Assembly: GCA_963814915.1 (NCBI GenBank)
Contig: CAWFEI010000005.1
Span: 248,001 to 312,000 of the forward strand
Origin: VRUE01 sp963814915
Lineage (GTDB): Bacteria; Actinomycetota; Thermoleophilia; Solirubrobacterales; 70-9
DNA: 64,000 nucleotides
Direction of reading: 5' to 3'
Below are positions 26,626-35,148 of this stretch, piece by piece. How positions within the stretch are numbered: the stretch's first letter is position 1; every line of letters starts with the position of its first letter. The translations under genes and the position numbers were made by a program. Under the pieces are notes generated by a model. It was not told where the DNA came from. It did not search any database and saw only the letters and a list, made by a program, of their open reading frames with translations.

Positions 26626-26916
26626 GTGATCGAGCGGGAGCAAGTCCTCCATGTCGCCAAGCTGGCCCGTCTGCAGTTAAGCGAGGCCGAGGTCGAGAAG
26701 ATGGCCGGGGAGCTTTCCGGGATTCTCGAACACGTCGATCGAATTTCGGAGCTGGATCTGGACGACGTACCGCCCACCTCGCATGTGGTCGATCTGGTCA
26801 ATGTGCTGCGGCCGGATGAGCCGAGGCCCAGTTGGCCGCGCGACGACGTCCTTGCGCAGGCGCCCGACCCCGCTGACGGGTCCTTCCGTGTCCCATCGCC
26901 GCGGGCCGAGTCCTGA
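26626..26916 (+). CDS. gatC: Asp/Glu-tRNA amidotransferase subunit C
   Basis: 96 residues, normal length: IEREQVLHVAKLARLQLSE is the family N-terminus, followed by the DDVPPTSHVVDLVNVLRPDE region. The GTG at 26626 is chosen over an upstream open extension because of family length and the promoter position. Its TGA overlaps the gatA ATG by one base. Confidence 0.94.
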   Translation: MIEREQVLHVAKLARLQLSEAEVEKMAGELSGILEHVDRISELDLDDVPPTSHVVDLVNVLRPDEPRPSWPRDDVLAQAPDPADGSFRVPSPRAES

Positions 26917-28325
26917 TGGCCGAGCTGACCGAGCTCACCGTCGCCGAGGCGGCGGCGACGATCGCCGCCGGGGAGGCTTCGCGTGAGGAGTACTTCGAGG
27001 CGTGGCGCGGCGCGGCGGCCGGCGACGAGCTGAACGCCTATCTGTGGCGGGCCGAGGAGCGCACGGCCGCCGGCGAGGGGCCTCTGGCCGGGATCCCGGT
27101 CGCCGTCAAGGACCTCTTCTGCACCGAGGGGATCGCGACCACGGCCGGGTCGCGCATCCTTGAGGGCCACCGGCCGCTCTACACGGCGACGGCGGTCCGC
27201 AAGCTGGCCGAGGCGGGCGCCGGGGTGCTCGGCAAGACCAACATGGACGAGTTCGCGATGGGGTCCTCGAACGAGAACTCCGCCTACGGACCGGTCCGCA
27301 ACCCGCACGACCGCGAGCGGGTTCCCGGCGGCTCCTCGGGCGGCTCGGCCGCGGTCGTCGCCGCCGGCCTCGCGCCCTGCTCGATCGGCACCGACACGGG
27401 TGGCTCGATCCGCCAGCCCGCCTCGTTGTGCGGGATTGTGGGGCTGAAGCCGACCTACGGCGCGATCTCGCGCTACGGGATGGTCGCCTTCGCCTCCTCG
27501 CTGGATCAGTGTGGGCCGCTGACCCGCGACGTGACCGACGCGGCGCTGCTGCTCGATGCGATGCAGGGGAACGATCCCTGCGACTCGACCTCGGTCGGGA
27601 TCGCCGGCGGCGTCCGCGCGCCAAGCCGCGAGGACCTCAGCGGCCTGCGCTTTGCGGTCCCCGCCGAGCTTGCCCACGACGCGATCGAGGCCGGCGTGCG
27701 GGAGGTCTTCGAGGCGACCCTGAAGCGGATCGAGGCGCTCGGTGGCGAGATCGCCGAGGTGCCGCTGCCGCACGCCGAGCACGGCATCTCCGCCTACTAC
27801 GTGATCGCGCCCGCCGAGGCGTCATCGAACCTCGCCCGCTACGACGGAGTGCGATACGGGATGCGCGCCGAGGGCCCCGCCGACGTGGTCGAGATGTACG
27901 AATCGACTCGTGCCGCCGGCTTCGGAGACGAGGTCAAGCGGCGGGTCATGCTCGGCACCTACGCGCTCTCCTCCGGCTACTACGAGGCCTACTACGGGCG
28001 GGCGCAGCGGGTACGGACGAAGATCGCCGAGGACTTTGCCGCGGCCTTCGACAAGTTCGACTTCGTCGTCACCCCGACCTCGCCCTCGGTCGCCTTCGGC
28101 CTCGGCGAGAAGACCGATGACCCGCTGGCGATGTACATGAACGACTTCTTCACGGTCCCGATGAGCCTCGCGGGGATCCCGGCGATCTCGATTCCGGCCG
28201 GCCTGGCCGAGCCCGACGGTGGCGGGCCGCAGCTGCCGGTCGGCTTCCAGATCGCGGCACCGGCCTTCGCCGAGCAGGGCCTCCTCGATGCGGCCTACGC
28301 GCTGGAGCAGGCGATCGATGGCTGA
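26916..28325 (+). CDS. gatA: Asp/Glu-tRNA amidotransferase subunit A
   Basis: Glutaminase subunit that supplies ammonia for Gln-tRNA and Asn-tRNA formation; 469 residues. Amidase-signature triad: Lys in GIPVAVKDLF, cis-Ser in GGSSGGSAAVVAAG, nucleophile in GTDTGGSIRQPAS. It overlaps gatB by 8 nt. Confidence 0.97.
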   Translation: MAELTELTVAEAAATIAAGEASREEYFEAWRGAAAGDELNAYLWRAEERTAAGEGPLAGIPVAVKDLFCTEGIATTAGSRILEGHRPLYTATAVRKLAEAGAGVLGKTNMDEFAMGSSNENSAYGPVRNPHDRERVPGGSSGGSAAVVAAGLAPCSIGTDTGGSIRQPASLCGIVGLKPTYGAISRYGMVAFASSLDQCGPLTRDVTDAALLLDAMQGNDPCDSTSVGIAGGVRAPSREDLSGLRFAVPAELAHDAIEAGVREVFEATLKRIEALGGEIAEVPLPHAEHGISAYYVIAPAEASSNLARYDGVRYGMRAEGPADVVEMYESTRAAGFGDEVKRRVMLGTYALSSGYYEAYYGRAQRVRTKIAEDFAAAFDKFDFVVTPTSPSVAFGLGEKTDDPLAMYMNDFFTVPMSLAGIPAISIPAGLAEPDGGGPQLPVGFQIAAPAFAEQGLLDAAYALEQAIDG

Positions 28326-29754
28326 GCTCGAGGCGATCATCGGGCTGGAGATCCACGTCCAGCTCTCCACCCGCACAAAGATGTTCTGCGGCTGCGAGCT
28401 CTCCTTCGGCGACGCGGCGAACGTGCACACCTGTCCGGTCTGCCTCGCCCATCCCGGCGTGCTGCCGGTGCCCAACGAGGAGGCGATCCGCTACGCGCTG
28501 AAGATCGCCGCGGCGCTGGAGTGCGAGGTGGCGCCAAGCTCGATCTTCCACCGCAAGAACTACTTCTATCCCGACAATCCGAAGGCGTACCAGATCAGCC
28601 AGTACGACCTGCCGCTCGCGGTCGACGGCAAGCTCGGCGGGATCCGCATCCACCGCGCCCACCTCGAGGAGGACGCGGCGAAGACGATCCACGTCGGCGA
28701 GTCCGGGCGCATCCACGGCTCCGGCGCGTCGCTGGTCGACTTCAACCGCGGCGGCACGCCCCTGGTCGAGATCGTCACCGAGCCCGACCTGCGCAGCGCC
28801 GCGCAGGCCGGCGCCTGGGCACGGCTGCTGCGCACAACCGTGCGCCAGCTCGGCGTCTCCGACGTCAACATGGAGGAGGGCAGCCTGCGGGTCGACGCCA
28901 ACGTCTCCGTTCGCCCGGCCGGTAGCGACACCCTGGGAACCAAGACCGAGCTGAAGAACATGAACAGCTTCCGCTTCCTCGAACGCGGTGTGGAAGCCGA
29001 GCTGGCCCGCCAGCGCGAGCTGATCGACGCTGGGGGCAGGGTGGAACAGGAGACGCTCCACTTCAGCCCTGAGGATGACAGCCTGCACCCGCTGCGCTCC
29101 AAGGAGGAAGCTCACGACTACCGCTACTTCCCCGAGCCCGACCTGGTGCCGCTGGCGCCGACCGAGTCGATGCTGCGCGAGGCGCGTGAGTCGCTGCCGG
29201 AGCTTCCCGAGGCGCGCATGCGGCGCTACGAGGGCGAGCTGGGGCTCTCAGCCGAGAACGCGGCCCAACTGGCCGCCGATCCGGAGGAGGCCGCCTACTT
29301 TGAAGCCGTCTGCGAGCGGGCGCCGGAGGGCGAGGCGCAGACAGTCGCCAACTGGGTGACCGGCGAGCTGGCGGCGGCGCTGCGCCAGGCCGACGGCAAT
29401 TCCTCAGCGCGCACGAAAGTCGAGCCGGCGGCGCTTGCGGCGCTCATCGCCATGGTCGGCGAGAAGAAGATCTCGCACGGCAGCGCCAAGCAGGTTCTGG
29501 CGACGCTGGTCGCCGAGGGCGGCGATCCAACGGCGGTCGTCGAGCGGGACGGTCTCGCCCAGATCTCCGACAGCGGCGAGTTGGAGACGATCATCGCTGC
29601 AGCGGTCGAGAAGAACCCCGAGGCAGCCGAGCAGATTCGAGCCGGCAACGGGAAGGCGATCGGCGCCATAGTCGGCGCGGTGATGAAGGAGACGAAGGGC
29701 CGCGCCGACGGCGGCGAGGTCAACCGCCTGATCAAGGAGAAGCTCGGGGTCTAA
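28318..29754 (+). CDS. gatB: Asp/Glu-tRNA amidotransferase subunit B
   Basis: 478-residue kinase/transamidase subunit. N-terminal IIGLEIHVQLST, the zinc Cys MFCGCE...TCPVC, YFYPDNPKAYQISQYD, VDFNRGGTPLVEIVTEPD, and the C-terminal YqeY-like helical domain ending in VNRLIKEKLGV. ATG 28318 lies inside gatA and gives MAELEAIIGLEIH. Confidence 0.97.
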   Translation: MAELEAIIGLEIHVQLSTRTKMFCGCELSFGDAANVHTCPVCLAHPGVLPVPNEEAIRYALKIAAALECEVAPSSIFHRKNYFYPDNPKAYQISQYDLPLAVDGKLGGIRIHRAHLEEDAAKTIHVGESGRIHGSGASLVDFNRGGTPLVEIVTEPDLRSAAQAGAWARLLRTTVRQLGVSDVNMEEGSLRVDANVSVRPAGSDTLGTKTELKNMNSFRFLERGVEAELARQRELIDAGGRVEQETLHFSPEDDSLHPLRSKEEAHDYRYFPEPDLVPLAPTESMLREARESLPELPEARMRRYEGELGLSAENAAQLAADPEEAAYFEAVCERAPEGEAQTVANWVTGELAAALRQADGNSSARTKVEPAALAALIAMVGEKKISHGSAKQVLATLVAEGGDPTAVVERDGLAQISDSGELETIIAAAVEKNPEAAEQIRAGNGKAIGAIVGAVMKETKGRADGGEVNRLIKEKLGV

Positions 29755-29770
29755 GTGCGGTCCCGCACTT
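29753..29770 (+). terminator. Weak hairpin after gatB
   Basis: AAGTGCG (29753-29759) pairs with CGCACTT (29764-29770) over a 4-nt loop, followed by TGT. It shares bases with the operator-like palindrome next to it. Confidence 0.35.
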
Positions 29771-29792
29771 TGTAACAGAGTGTTACAAAGTG
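29766..29792. promoter_or_regulatory. Perfect 27-bp operator-like palindrome before ndh
   Basis: Arms CACTTTGTAACA (29766-29777) and TGTTACAAAGTG (29781-29792) are exact reverse complements around GAG. The palindrome covers the candidate -35 TTGTAA (29770-29775) and the spacer before the -10, so a dimeric repressor bound here would block transcription. Regulator unknown. Confidence 0.75.
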
Positions 29793-29793
29793 G

Positions 29794-29799
29794 TAGTTT
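29794..29799 (+). promoter_or_regulatory. -10 of ndh
   Basis: TAGTTT, 18 nt after TTGTAA and 6 nt before ATG 29806. Confidence 0.65.
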
Positions 29800-29805
29800 G
29801 AACGC

Positions 29806-31113
29806 ATGGCCTGGAACGTCGTCATCGCCGGGGGTGGTTTCGGTGGGGCCATGGCGGCGCGGGAGCTGGAGCGGATCATGCCGAAGCAGTCTGCTCGGCT
29901 GACCTTGATCAACGACGTCAATTTCATGCTCTACACGCCGTTCCTGCCCGAGGCGGCGGCGGGGACGCTCGAGCCGCGCCACGTCGTCACACCGCTGCGC
30001 GAGATCCTCAAGCGGACCTACCTGCGCCTCGGCACGCTTTCCGGCCACGACCCGGAGGCGCGCACCGTCGAGCTGCGCACCCGCGACGGCGAGGTTGAGC
30101 GGCTGCCCTACGACCAGCTGCTGCTCGCCCTCGGCTCGGTCTCCAGGGTGCTGCCCGTGCCGGGCCTGCGCGAGCACGCGGTCGGCTTCAAGACCCTCGC
30201 CGACGCGATCTGGCTGCGCAACCACATCGTCGAAACGCTCGAGGCCGCCAACGCCAGCGACGACCCGGCGCGGCGCGACGAGTTGCTCACCTACGTTTTC
30301 GTCGGTGGCGGCTACGCCGGGCTCGAGGCGCTCGCCGAGCTGCAGGACTTCGCCGCCGACGCGATGGAGAGCTACCCACGCGCCCGCCTGCACGGGATGC
30401 GCTGGGTGTTGGTCGAGGCCGCCGGGCGCGTCCTGCCCGAGATCGACGCCGGGCTTGCGGAGTACGCCCTGCGGGAGCTGCGCGGACGCGGCATCGACAT
30501 CCGGCTGGATACGACGCTCGACGAGGTGACGGCCGACCGCGCCAAGCTCTCCGGCGGCGAGATGCTGGCGACCCGGACGGTCGTCTGGACGGCCGGCGTC
30601 GCCGCGCACCCGAGCCTGCAGCGGCTCAACCTGCCGCTCGACGATCGCGGCCGCGTCCCGGTCGACGACCGGTTGCGGATGCGGGGCTCGGACTCGGTCT
30701 GGGCGATCGGCGACTGCGCCGCCGCGCCCGACCCGCAGGGTGGCCTCTGTCCGCCGACCGCACAGCACGCCGTCCGCCAAGGCCCCGTCGCCGCGCGCAA
30801 CATCGCCGCCGAGCTGGGCGTCGGCACGCCGCACCGCTTCGAATACCGCAGCAATGCCTCCTTTGTCAATCTCGGCCGCTACAAGGCGGTCGGCAGAGTG
30901 GGCGGGCGCAAGTTCCGCGGCTTCCCGGCCTGGTGGATGGCGCGGACGTACCACATGAGCCAGATTCCCGGCGTGGCCCGCAAGGCGCGCGCTGCGATCG
31001 ACTGGACCGCCAGCCTGCCGTTCCGGCGCGACCTCGCCGAGGTCGGCTCGATCGGGCACCCACAGCGCCTGGGCGCGACAATGGAGCCGTGGGATTCGAG
31101 TACCTCTTCATAG
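29806..31113 (+). CDS. Type II NADH dehydrogenase (NAD(P)/FAD oxidoreductase)
   Basis: 435 residues. N-terminal FAD motif VVIAGGGFGGAMAAREL, NAD motif VFVGGGYAGLEALAEL, and the FAD-closing VWAIGDCAAAPDP...PPTAQHAVRQG block. It would pass electrons from NADH to menaquinone at the inner membrane face, fitting the men genes further right; no TM helix, so peripheral. Its promoter carries a palindrome. The last 25 nt overlap the next gene. Confidence 0.9.
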   Translation: MAWNVVIAGGGFGGAMAARELERIMPKQSARLTLINDVNFMLYTPFLPEAAAGTLEPRHVVTPLREILKRTYLRLGTLSGHDPEARTVELRTRDGEVERLPYDQLLLALGSVSRVLPVPGLREHAVGFKTLADAIWLRNHIVETLEAANASDDPARRDELLTYVFVGGGYAGLEALAELQDFAADAMESYPRARLHGMRWVLVEAAGRVLPEIDAGLAEYALRELRGRGIDIRLDTTLDEVTADRAKLSGGEMLATRTVVWTAGVAAHPSLQRLNLPLDDRGRVPVDDRLRMRGSDSVWAIGDCAAAPDPQGGLCPPTAQHAVRQGPVAARNIAAELGVGTPHRFEYRSNASFVNLGRYKAVGRVGGRKFRGFPAWWMARTYHMSQIPGVARKARAAIDWTASLPFRRDLAEVGSIGHPQRLGATMEPWDSSTSS

Positions 31114-31373
31114 CGTTCTTCTTCGGCCTGGCGACCGCGATCATCGGCAAGGCCAAGGGCAGCTCCTTCTGGCTCTGGGGATTGATCGGAACGGTGCTGC
31201 CGCCGCTCGGCCTGATCGCAGTTGTCCTTTACCGCAGTGAGAAGGACGAACCCGAACGCCAGTGTCCCAACTGCCACAAGCCGTTGAAGCTCTACGTCCA
31301 GGTCTGCCCCCGTTGCGGCGCCGACCTCTATCTGCCGGACCCCGCAGCAGTCCGCCACCCTGGCGTCAAATGA
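31089..31373 (+). CDS. Membrane-anchored zinc-ribbon protein
   Basis: 94 residues if GTG 31089 is the start: two TM segments (about 3-18 and 26-46), then a cytoplasmic double CxxC zinc ribbon, CPNCHKPLKLYVQVCPRCG. The start overlaps the ndh 3' end, implying coupling. Function unknown. Confidence 0.7.
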   Translation: MGFEYLFIAFFFGLATAIIGKAKGSSFWLWGLIGTVLPPLGLIAVVLYRSEKDEPERQCPNCHKPLKLYVQVCPRCGADLYLPDPAAVRHPGVK

Positions 31374-32441
31374 TCAGCGCAGCCAGGTCCTGACGATCGC
31401 GTTGGCAAAGCCGAGGCCGTAGCGGACCACGGCCGGCTTCTTGGAGTGCCCGTGCAGGCGCTTGGCGACGGTCACCGGAACCTCCTTGGCCGGAACGCCG
31501 CGCTTGATCGCCTCGATCATGAACTCGGAGGTATGGAATTGCTCCTGGCGCAGGACGAGCTGGGGGAGCACGGTGGTTCGCACGGCCCGGTAACCGTTGG
31601 AGCAGTCGCTGACCTGAGTGCGGGTGATGAAGGAGACGAGCCGGTTGAAGAAGACGATTCCCAACTCGCGGGCAAAGTGGTTGTCGTCGGCCTCGCCGAG
31701 CACGCGCGAGCCGTGGGCGACGTCGACCTCGCGATCGAGCACCGGTTCGACCAGGCGCTCCATCTCCGACGGCAGGTGCTGGCCGTCGGCGTCGAGGGTG
31801 ACGACCACCTCGGCCCCGGATTCGACCATCAGGCGGTAGCCGGTGCGTAGCGCGGCGCCGCCGCCGCGGTTGATCACATGACGGGCGACGGCCGCGCCGT
31901 GCTCTGCGGCGACGTCGCCGGTGGCGTCGCGCGAGCCGTCGTCGACGACCAGGACCGCGGTCTCGACTCCGCACACGGTGCGCGGCATCAGGTCGAGTAC
32001 CTGGCCGATGTTCTCCGCCTCGTTGTAGGCGGGGACGAGGATCGCTACCCGGCCGCGGAAGCGCTCGGGCAGCTTCGCCTGGCGGAACTCCTCCCAGGCG
32101 AGGCCCTCCAGCACCGCCGAGAGCTGGCGCGAGTTGCGGGCCGCTTGAGACAACGCGCGCAGGATCAGCCCGAAGAGGATGAAGATCGAGAAGACGGCGA
32201 GCCCGAGGATGCGCCCCCCGTTGCCCTTCTCGAAAGAGAACGCGGAGAGCAGCTTGTCGGTCAGCTCGGTGCCGGAGACGATCGCCAGGCCGAGGCCGGC
32301 GGCAAGCAGGATCAGCACGTCGACGTTACGCAGGGCGCGGCGGCGCATCACCGCGTAGAGCACTATCGCCGCGGCAGCCAGCAGCCCGGCGGCGCGCAGC
32401 GCCGTCAGCTCGGAGGGGAAGATGCCTGCCTCTGGGACCAT
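31374..32441 (-). CDS. DUF2304-like domain fused to GT2 glycosyltransferase
   Basis: 355 residues. The first about 120 carry three TM segments with a DUF2304-like layout. The rest is a DPM1-like GT2 enzyme: VAILVPAYNEAENIGQVL, nucleotide loop VLVVDDGSRDATGD, DxD motif VTLDADGQHLPSEM, and SDCSNGYRAVR. It probably makes a polyprenyl-phosphate sugar or adds sugar to a lipid. ATG 32441 overlaps the upstream glycosyltransferase by 37 nt. Its stop lies directly beside the convergent zinc-ribbon gene. Confidence 0.85.
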   Translation of the reverse strand: MVPEAGIFPSELTALRAAGLLAAAAIVLYAVMRRRALRNVDVLILLAAGLGLAIVSGTELTDKLLSAFSFEKGNGGRILGLAVFSIFILFGLILRALSQAARNSRQLSAVLEGLAWEEFRQAKLPERFRGRVAILVPAYNEAENIGQVLDLMPRTVCGVETAVLVVDDGSRDATGDVAAEHGAAVARHVINRGGGAALRTGYRLMVESGAEVVVTLDADGQHLPSEMERLVEPVLDREVDVAHGSRVLGEADDNHFARELGIVFFNRLVSFITRTQVSDCSNGYRAVRTTVLPQLVLRQEQFHTSEFMIEAIKRGVPAKEVPVTVAKRLHGHSKKPAVVRYGLGFANAIVRTWLR

Positions 32442-33754
32442 TGAGCGCTGGAGGATATGGCCGCGCCCGCCCGCGCCAGGGCCACGCCGACGAGGGGAAA
32501 GATCAGCGTCATCAAAATCTCGTTGCGCCGCGGGGCTGCCAGGGACGCCGCGCCGACCGCGGTGACGAGTGCGATCGGGGTCGCCATCGCGACCAGCTCC
32601 CACCAGCGCCGGCGGATCGCCAACAGGGCCAGGCCGAGCAGGCCGAGCAACACCAGCAGAACCTGAGCCACGCGCCCGACGGTCGATTCCATCGCTTCGC
32701 CGATCCCGGCACTCCACATGCGGCCGACCTTGCGCACGGTCATCGCCAGGTAGCCGAACGGGTCTTCGCCGAAGAACTTGGAGAAGTTCCGCTTGCCGAT
32801 CTTGCCCAAAGCCGAGTCGCGCGGAAGCTGCGGGTAGCGTTCGGCGACGCGGTCGAAGAGCGGTGTCGGGTCGACCCGCTCCAACGCGGCGGAATGCGGC
32901 GGCAGGTCGCGGCCGAGGTAGCGGGCTGCGAGGCGCGCCTTGACCCGTTGGTATTCGCCGTCGGCGGGCAGGTAGGTGCCGACGTAGAGCGCCTTGCCGC
33001 CACCGGTCGAGATCGGCACCGTGCGGCCGAGGACAACCTGGTTGTGGATCGTCCAGGGCACGATCGGGACGAGCAACGCGATCAGAGTCAGGCCGGCGGC
33101 GGCGAGCCCGGGCTGCACACCCCGCCGGCGACCGACGTAGATCGCCGCCAGGACCACGAAGGCGATGCCGACGGGCAGGTAGTCGGGGCGGATCAGCGTC
33201 GTGAGGCCGAAAAAGATGCCAGGGACCAGCCATTTCAACGCGTGGGGCCTTCCGCCGCCCGCGCGAGGGGCGCCTGTTTCTGCTGCCCAGAGGAAGGCCA
33301 GCACCGCTGCGGGCAGGGTGAAGGTTGCTGGGGGCTCGCTGAATAGGGCTCCCGTCGAGTGAATGAAAGGCGGATAGATCGCGACGCCGAGGGCGGCGAT
33401 CAGGCCGGCCGGGGCGCAGTTGAGGCGGCGGCCCAGGAGGTAGACGGCGACGATCGCGGCCAGGCCGAAAAACAACTCGACGATGCGCGCGGTGCCTTCA
33501 TGTGGGCCGCCGGTGGCGTAGAAGGCGGCGGCGTAGACAAGAGGGGCGCCTGGGGACCAGTCGCTGGGGTCTTCGAAGTGCTTGCCGCCGTAGCTGCCTT
33601 CCTCGTAGAGCGCCTTGGAGAGCGCGTAGTAGGCGTGGGCGTCATCGCCCGGCGTCGCCAGCGGCTCGACGACCCGGTAGGCGCGCAGGCCGAAGCCAAG
33701 CAGGAGGATCGCCGCCAGCAGGGCCAGCGTGACCCTGCCGTGGCGCTCGGGCAT
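32405..33754 (-). CDS. GT-C (PMT/ArnT-like) membrane glycosyltransferase
   Basis: 449 residues with about 9-10 TM helices. After TM1 comes a loop with acidic residues (LATPGDDAHAYYALSKAL) as in GT39/GT83 enzymes that take sugar from a polyprenyl phosphate. It shares with its upstream neighbour the extracytoplasmic motif VPISTGGG and a following Gly/Tyr-rich segment, so the two are paralogues. GTG 33784 is an alternative start 11 nt after the upstream stop. Confidence 0.82.
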   Translation of the reverse strand: MPERHGRVTLALLAAILLLGFGLRAYRVVEPLATPGDDAHAYYALSKALYEEGSYGGKHFEDPSDWSPGAPLVYAAAFYATGGPHEGTARIVELFFGLAAIVAVYLLGRRLNCAPAGLIAALGVAIYPPFIHSTGALFSEPPATFTLPAAVLAFLWAAETGAPRAGGGRPHALKWLVPGIFFGLTTLIRPDYLPVGIAFVVLAAIYVGRRRGVQPGLAAAGLTLIALLVPIVPWTIHNQVVLGRTVPISTGGGKALYVGTYLPADGEYQRVKARLAARYLGRDLPPHSAALERVDPTPLFDRVAERYPQLPRDSALGKIGKRNFSKFFGEDPFGYLAMTVRKVGRMWSAGIGEAMESTVGRVAQVLLVLLGLLGLALLAIRRRWWELVAMATPIALVTAVGAASLAAPRRNEILMTLIFPLVGVALARAGAAISSSAQWSQRQASSPPS

Positions 33755-33795
33755 GGCGCGGATGCGGTCGCCGATCGCGGTCACCGCGGCCCAGG

Positions 33796-35103
33796 CTATC
33801 CGGCGCGCTGACGCCGGTCGCGCACCACCGTCGCCGCCCAGGCCATTCCGGTTCCGGCGAGGGCGGCGACCAGGGGCATCGTGACCAACGCCCGCCGCGG
33901 CGAGGCGACCAGCAACAGCCCGATCGCGGTGGCGGCGAGCAGCACCGTGGCGAGCAGCAGCGGCTCCCAGCGACGCCGGCGGGCGAGCACGCCCAGGCCG
34001 AGGAGGCCGAACGCCACGAGCAGCCAGTGCAGCATGGCCCAGGCGGGCGCGTGCATGACGTCCCGGGGGCCGTGCCCCCAGATCAGCCAGAGCTTGGCCG
34101 CGAGGAAGCCGCCATACCCCACCGGCCGTTTGCTTACGTCGTCCCAAAGCCGTTCCCGGCCCATGCGCGAGAGCGCCGCATCGGTCTTCAACTGCGGGTA
34201 CCGCTGAGTAGCCAAGGCCGCGAGGATCTGCTCCAAGCGCGCGTCGCGCGGAAGCTGTCCGACCAAGCCGGGATGCCGCTTCAGCACCTCGGCCCCGACC
34301 CGTTCCGGATCGCCGCCGGATGGCATATAGCTGCCGGAAAAGAGCACCTGCCCACCCCCGGTGGAGATCGGCACGAACCGATCCAAAGCCACCGCATTGC
34401 GCACGGTCCAGGGCGCCACCACCACGAACAGGCCGACGAGCAAGATCAGCGCCTGCACGAAGCCGGCTCGCCACCCGTTCCGCCCGTGGCGCGCGAACAC
34501 AACGACAGCTATGGGGAACGAGATCGCCAGGTACTCGGGCCTCACCAGTGCCAGCGCGCCAAGTAACAGTCCCGGAACCAGCCATCTTCCCGCGTGGAGC
34601 CGCGGGCCGGGCGCATCCGCCCAGAGCATTCCAAGCACGGCCCCCGAGAGCAGCGCGGCCGCCAGGGGCTCGGACATGAACATCCCCTGGTACTCGAGCA
34701 ACGCCGGGTAGACAGCGACAGCCGCGGCACCGACCAGTCCCGCCAGGGGACCCGCGAGCCGGCGCCCGATCAGGTAGGCGAAGAGCACCGCCAGGGCGCC
34801 GATCAGCGCCACGACGATGCGGGCGAGACGTTCGTGCACGCCGCCGCCGATCGCATACACACCGCTGACCAGCAGCGGCAGCCCGGGCGAGTAGTTGGTC
34901 GCGGGCTGGGTCGCGTCGCGGCCCAGAGTGAAGCCCTCGCCGCGCTCGATTTCGGCCGCGATGCGAGCGTATGCGGCCGCGTCGTACACGGGTGGGCGCC
35001 CGTCCCAGGCCTCGGCCGTGCGCAGCCCGAGGCCAAGCAGCAGGATTGCCGCCAGTGCGAGCAGGCCCGCCCTGCCGCCGTTGCGCTCTGCCAGTCCGGT
35101 CAT
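33796..35103 (-). CDS. GT-C (PMT/ArnT-like) membrane glycosyltransferase
   Basis: 435 residues, about 10 TM helices. TM1 is followed by the Asp-containing loop GRPPVYDAAAYARIAAEI, then RPEYLAISFP and VPISTGGGQVLFSGSYMP. First gene of a three-gene minus-strand operon (GT-C, GT-C, DUF2304-GT2), divergent from the UDP-sulfoquinovose synthase gene; TAGCAT ends 7 nt before ATG 35103. Confidence 0.83.
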   Translation of the reverse strand: MTGLAERNGGRAGLLALAAILLLGLGLRTAEAWDGRPPVYDAAAYARIAAEIERGEGFTLGRDATQPATNYSPGLPLLVSGVYAIGGGVHERLARIVVALIGALAVLFAYLIGRRLAGPLAGLVGAAAVAVYPALLEYQGMFMSEPLAAALLSGAVLGMLWADAPGPRLHAGRWLVPGLLLGALALVRPEYLAISFPIAVVVFARHGRNGWRAGFVQALILLVGLFVVVAPWTVRNAVALDRFVPISTGGGQVLFSGSYMPSGGDPERVGAEVLKRHPGLVGQLPRDARLEQILAALATQRYPQLKTDAALSRMGRERLWDDVSKRPVGYGGFLAAKLWLIWGHGPRDVMHAPAWAMLHWLLVAFGLLGLGVLARRRRWEPLLLATVLLAATAIGLLLVASPRRALVTMPLVAALAGTGMAWAATVVRDRRQRAG

Positions 35104-35110
35104 CGTGCGG

Positions 35111-35116
35111 ATGCTA
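35111..35116 (-). promoter_or_regulatory. -10 of glycosyltransferase operon
   Basis: TAGCAT on the minus strand, 7 nt before ATG 35103. Confidence 0.6.
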
Positions 35117-35132
35117 TGTCGCCCCCGTCCGC

Positions 35133-35138
35133 TACTCT
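35133..35138 (+). promoter_or_regulatory. -10 of UDP-sulfoquinovose synthase gene
   Basis: TACTCT ending 10 nt before ATG 35149. Confidence 0.5.
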
Positions 35139-35148
35139 GCCGCGACCT

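Noticed and set aside
29766..29792. Rex-binding site before ndh
   Set aside because: The arms share only part of the Rex consensus (TTGTGA-type half-sites), so I keep it as an operator of unknown regulator.
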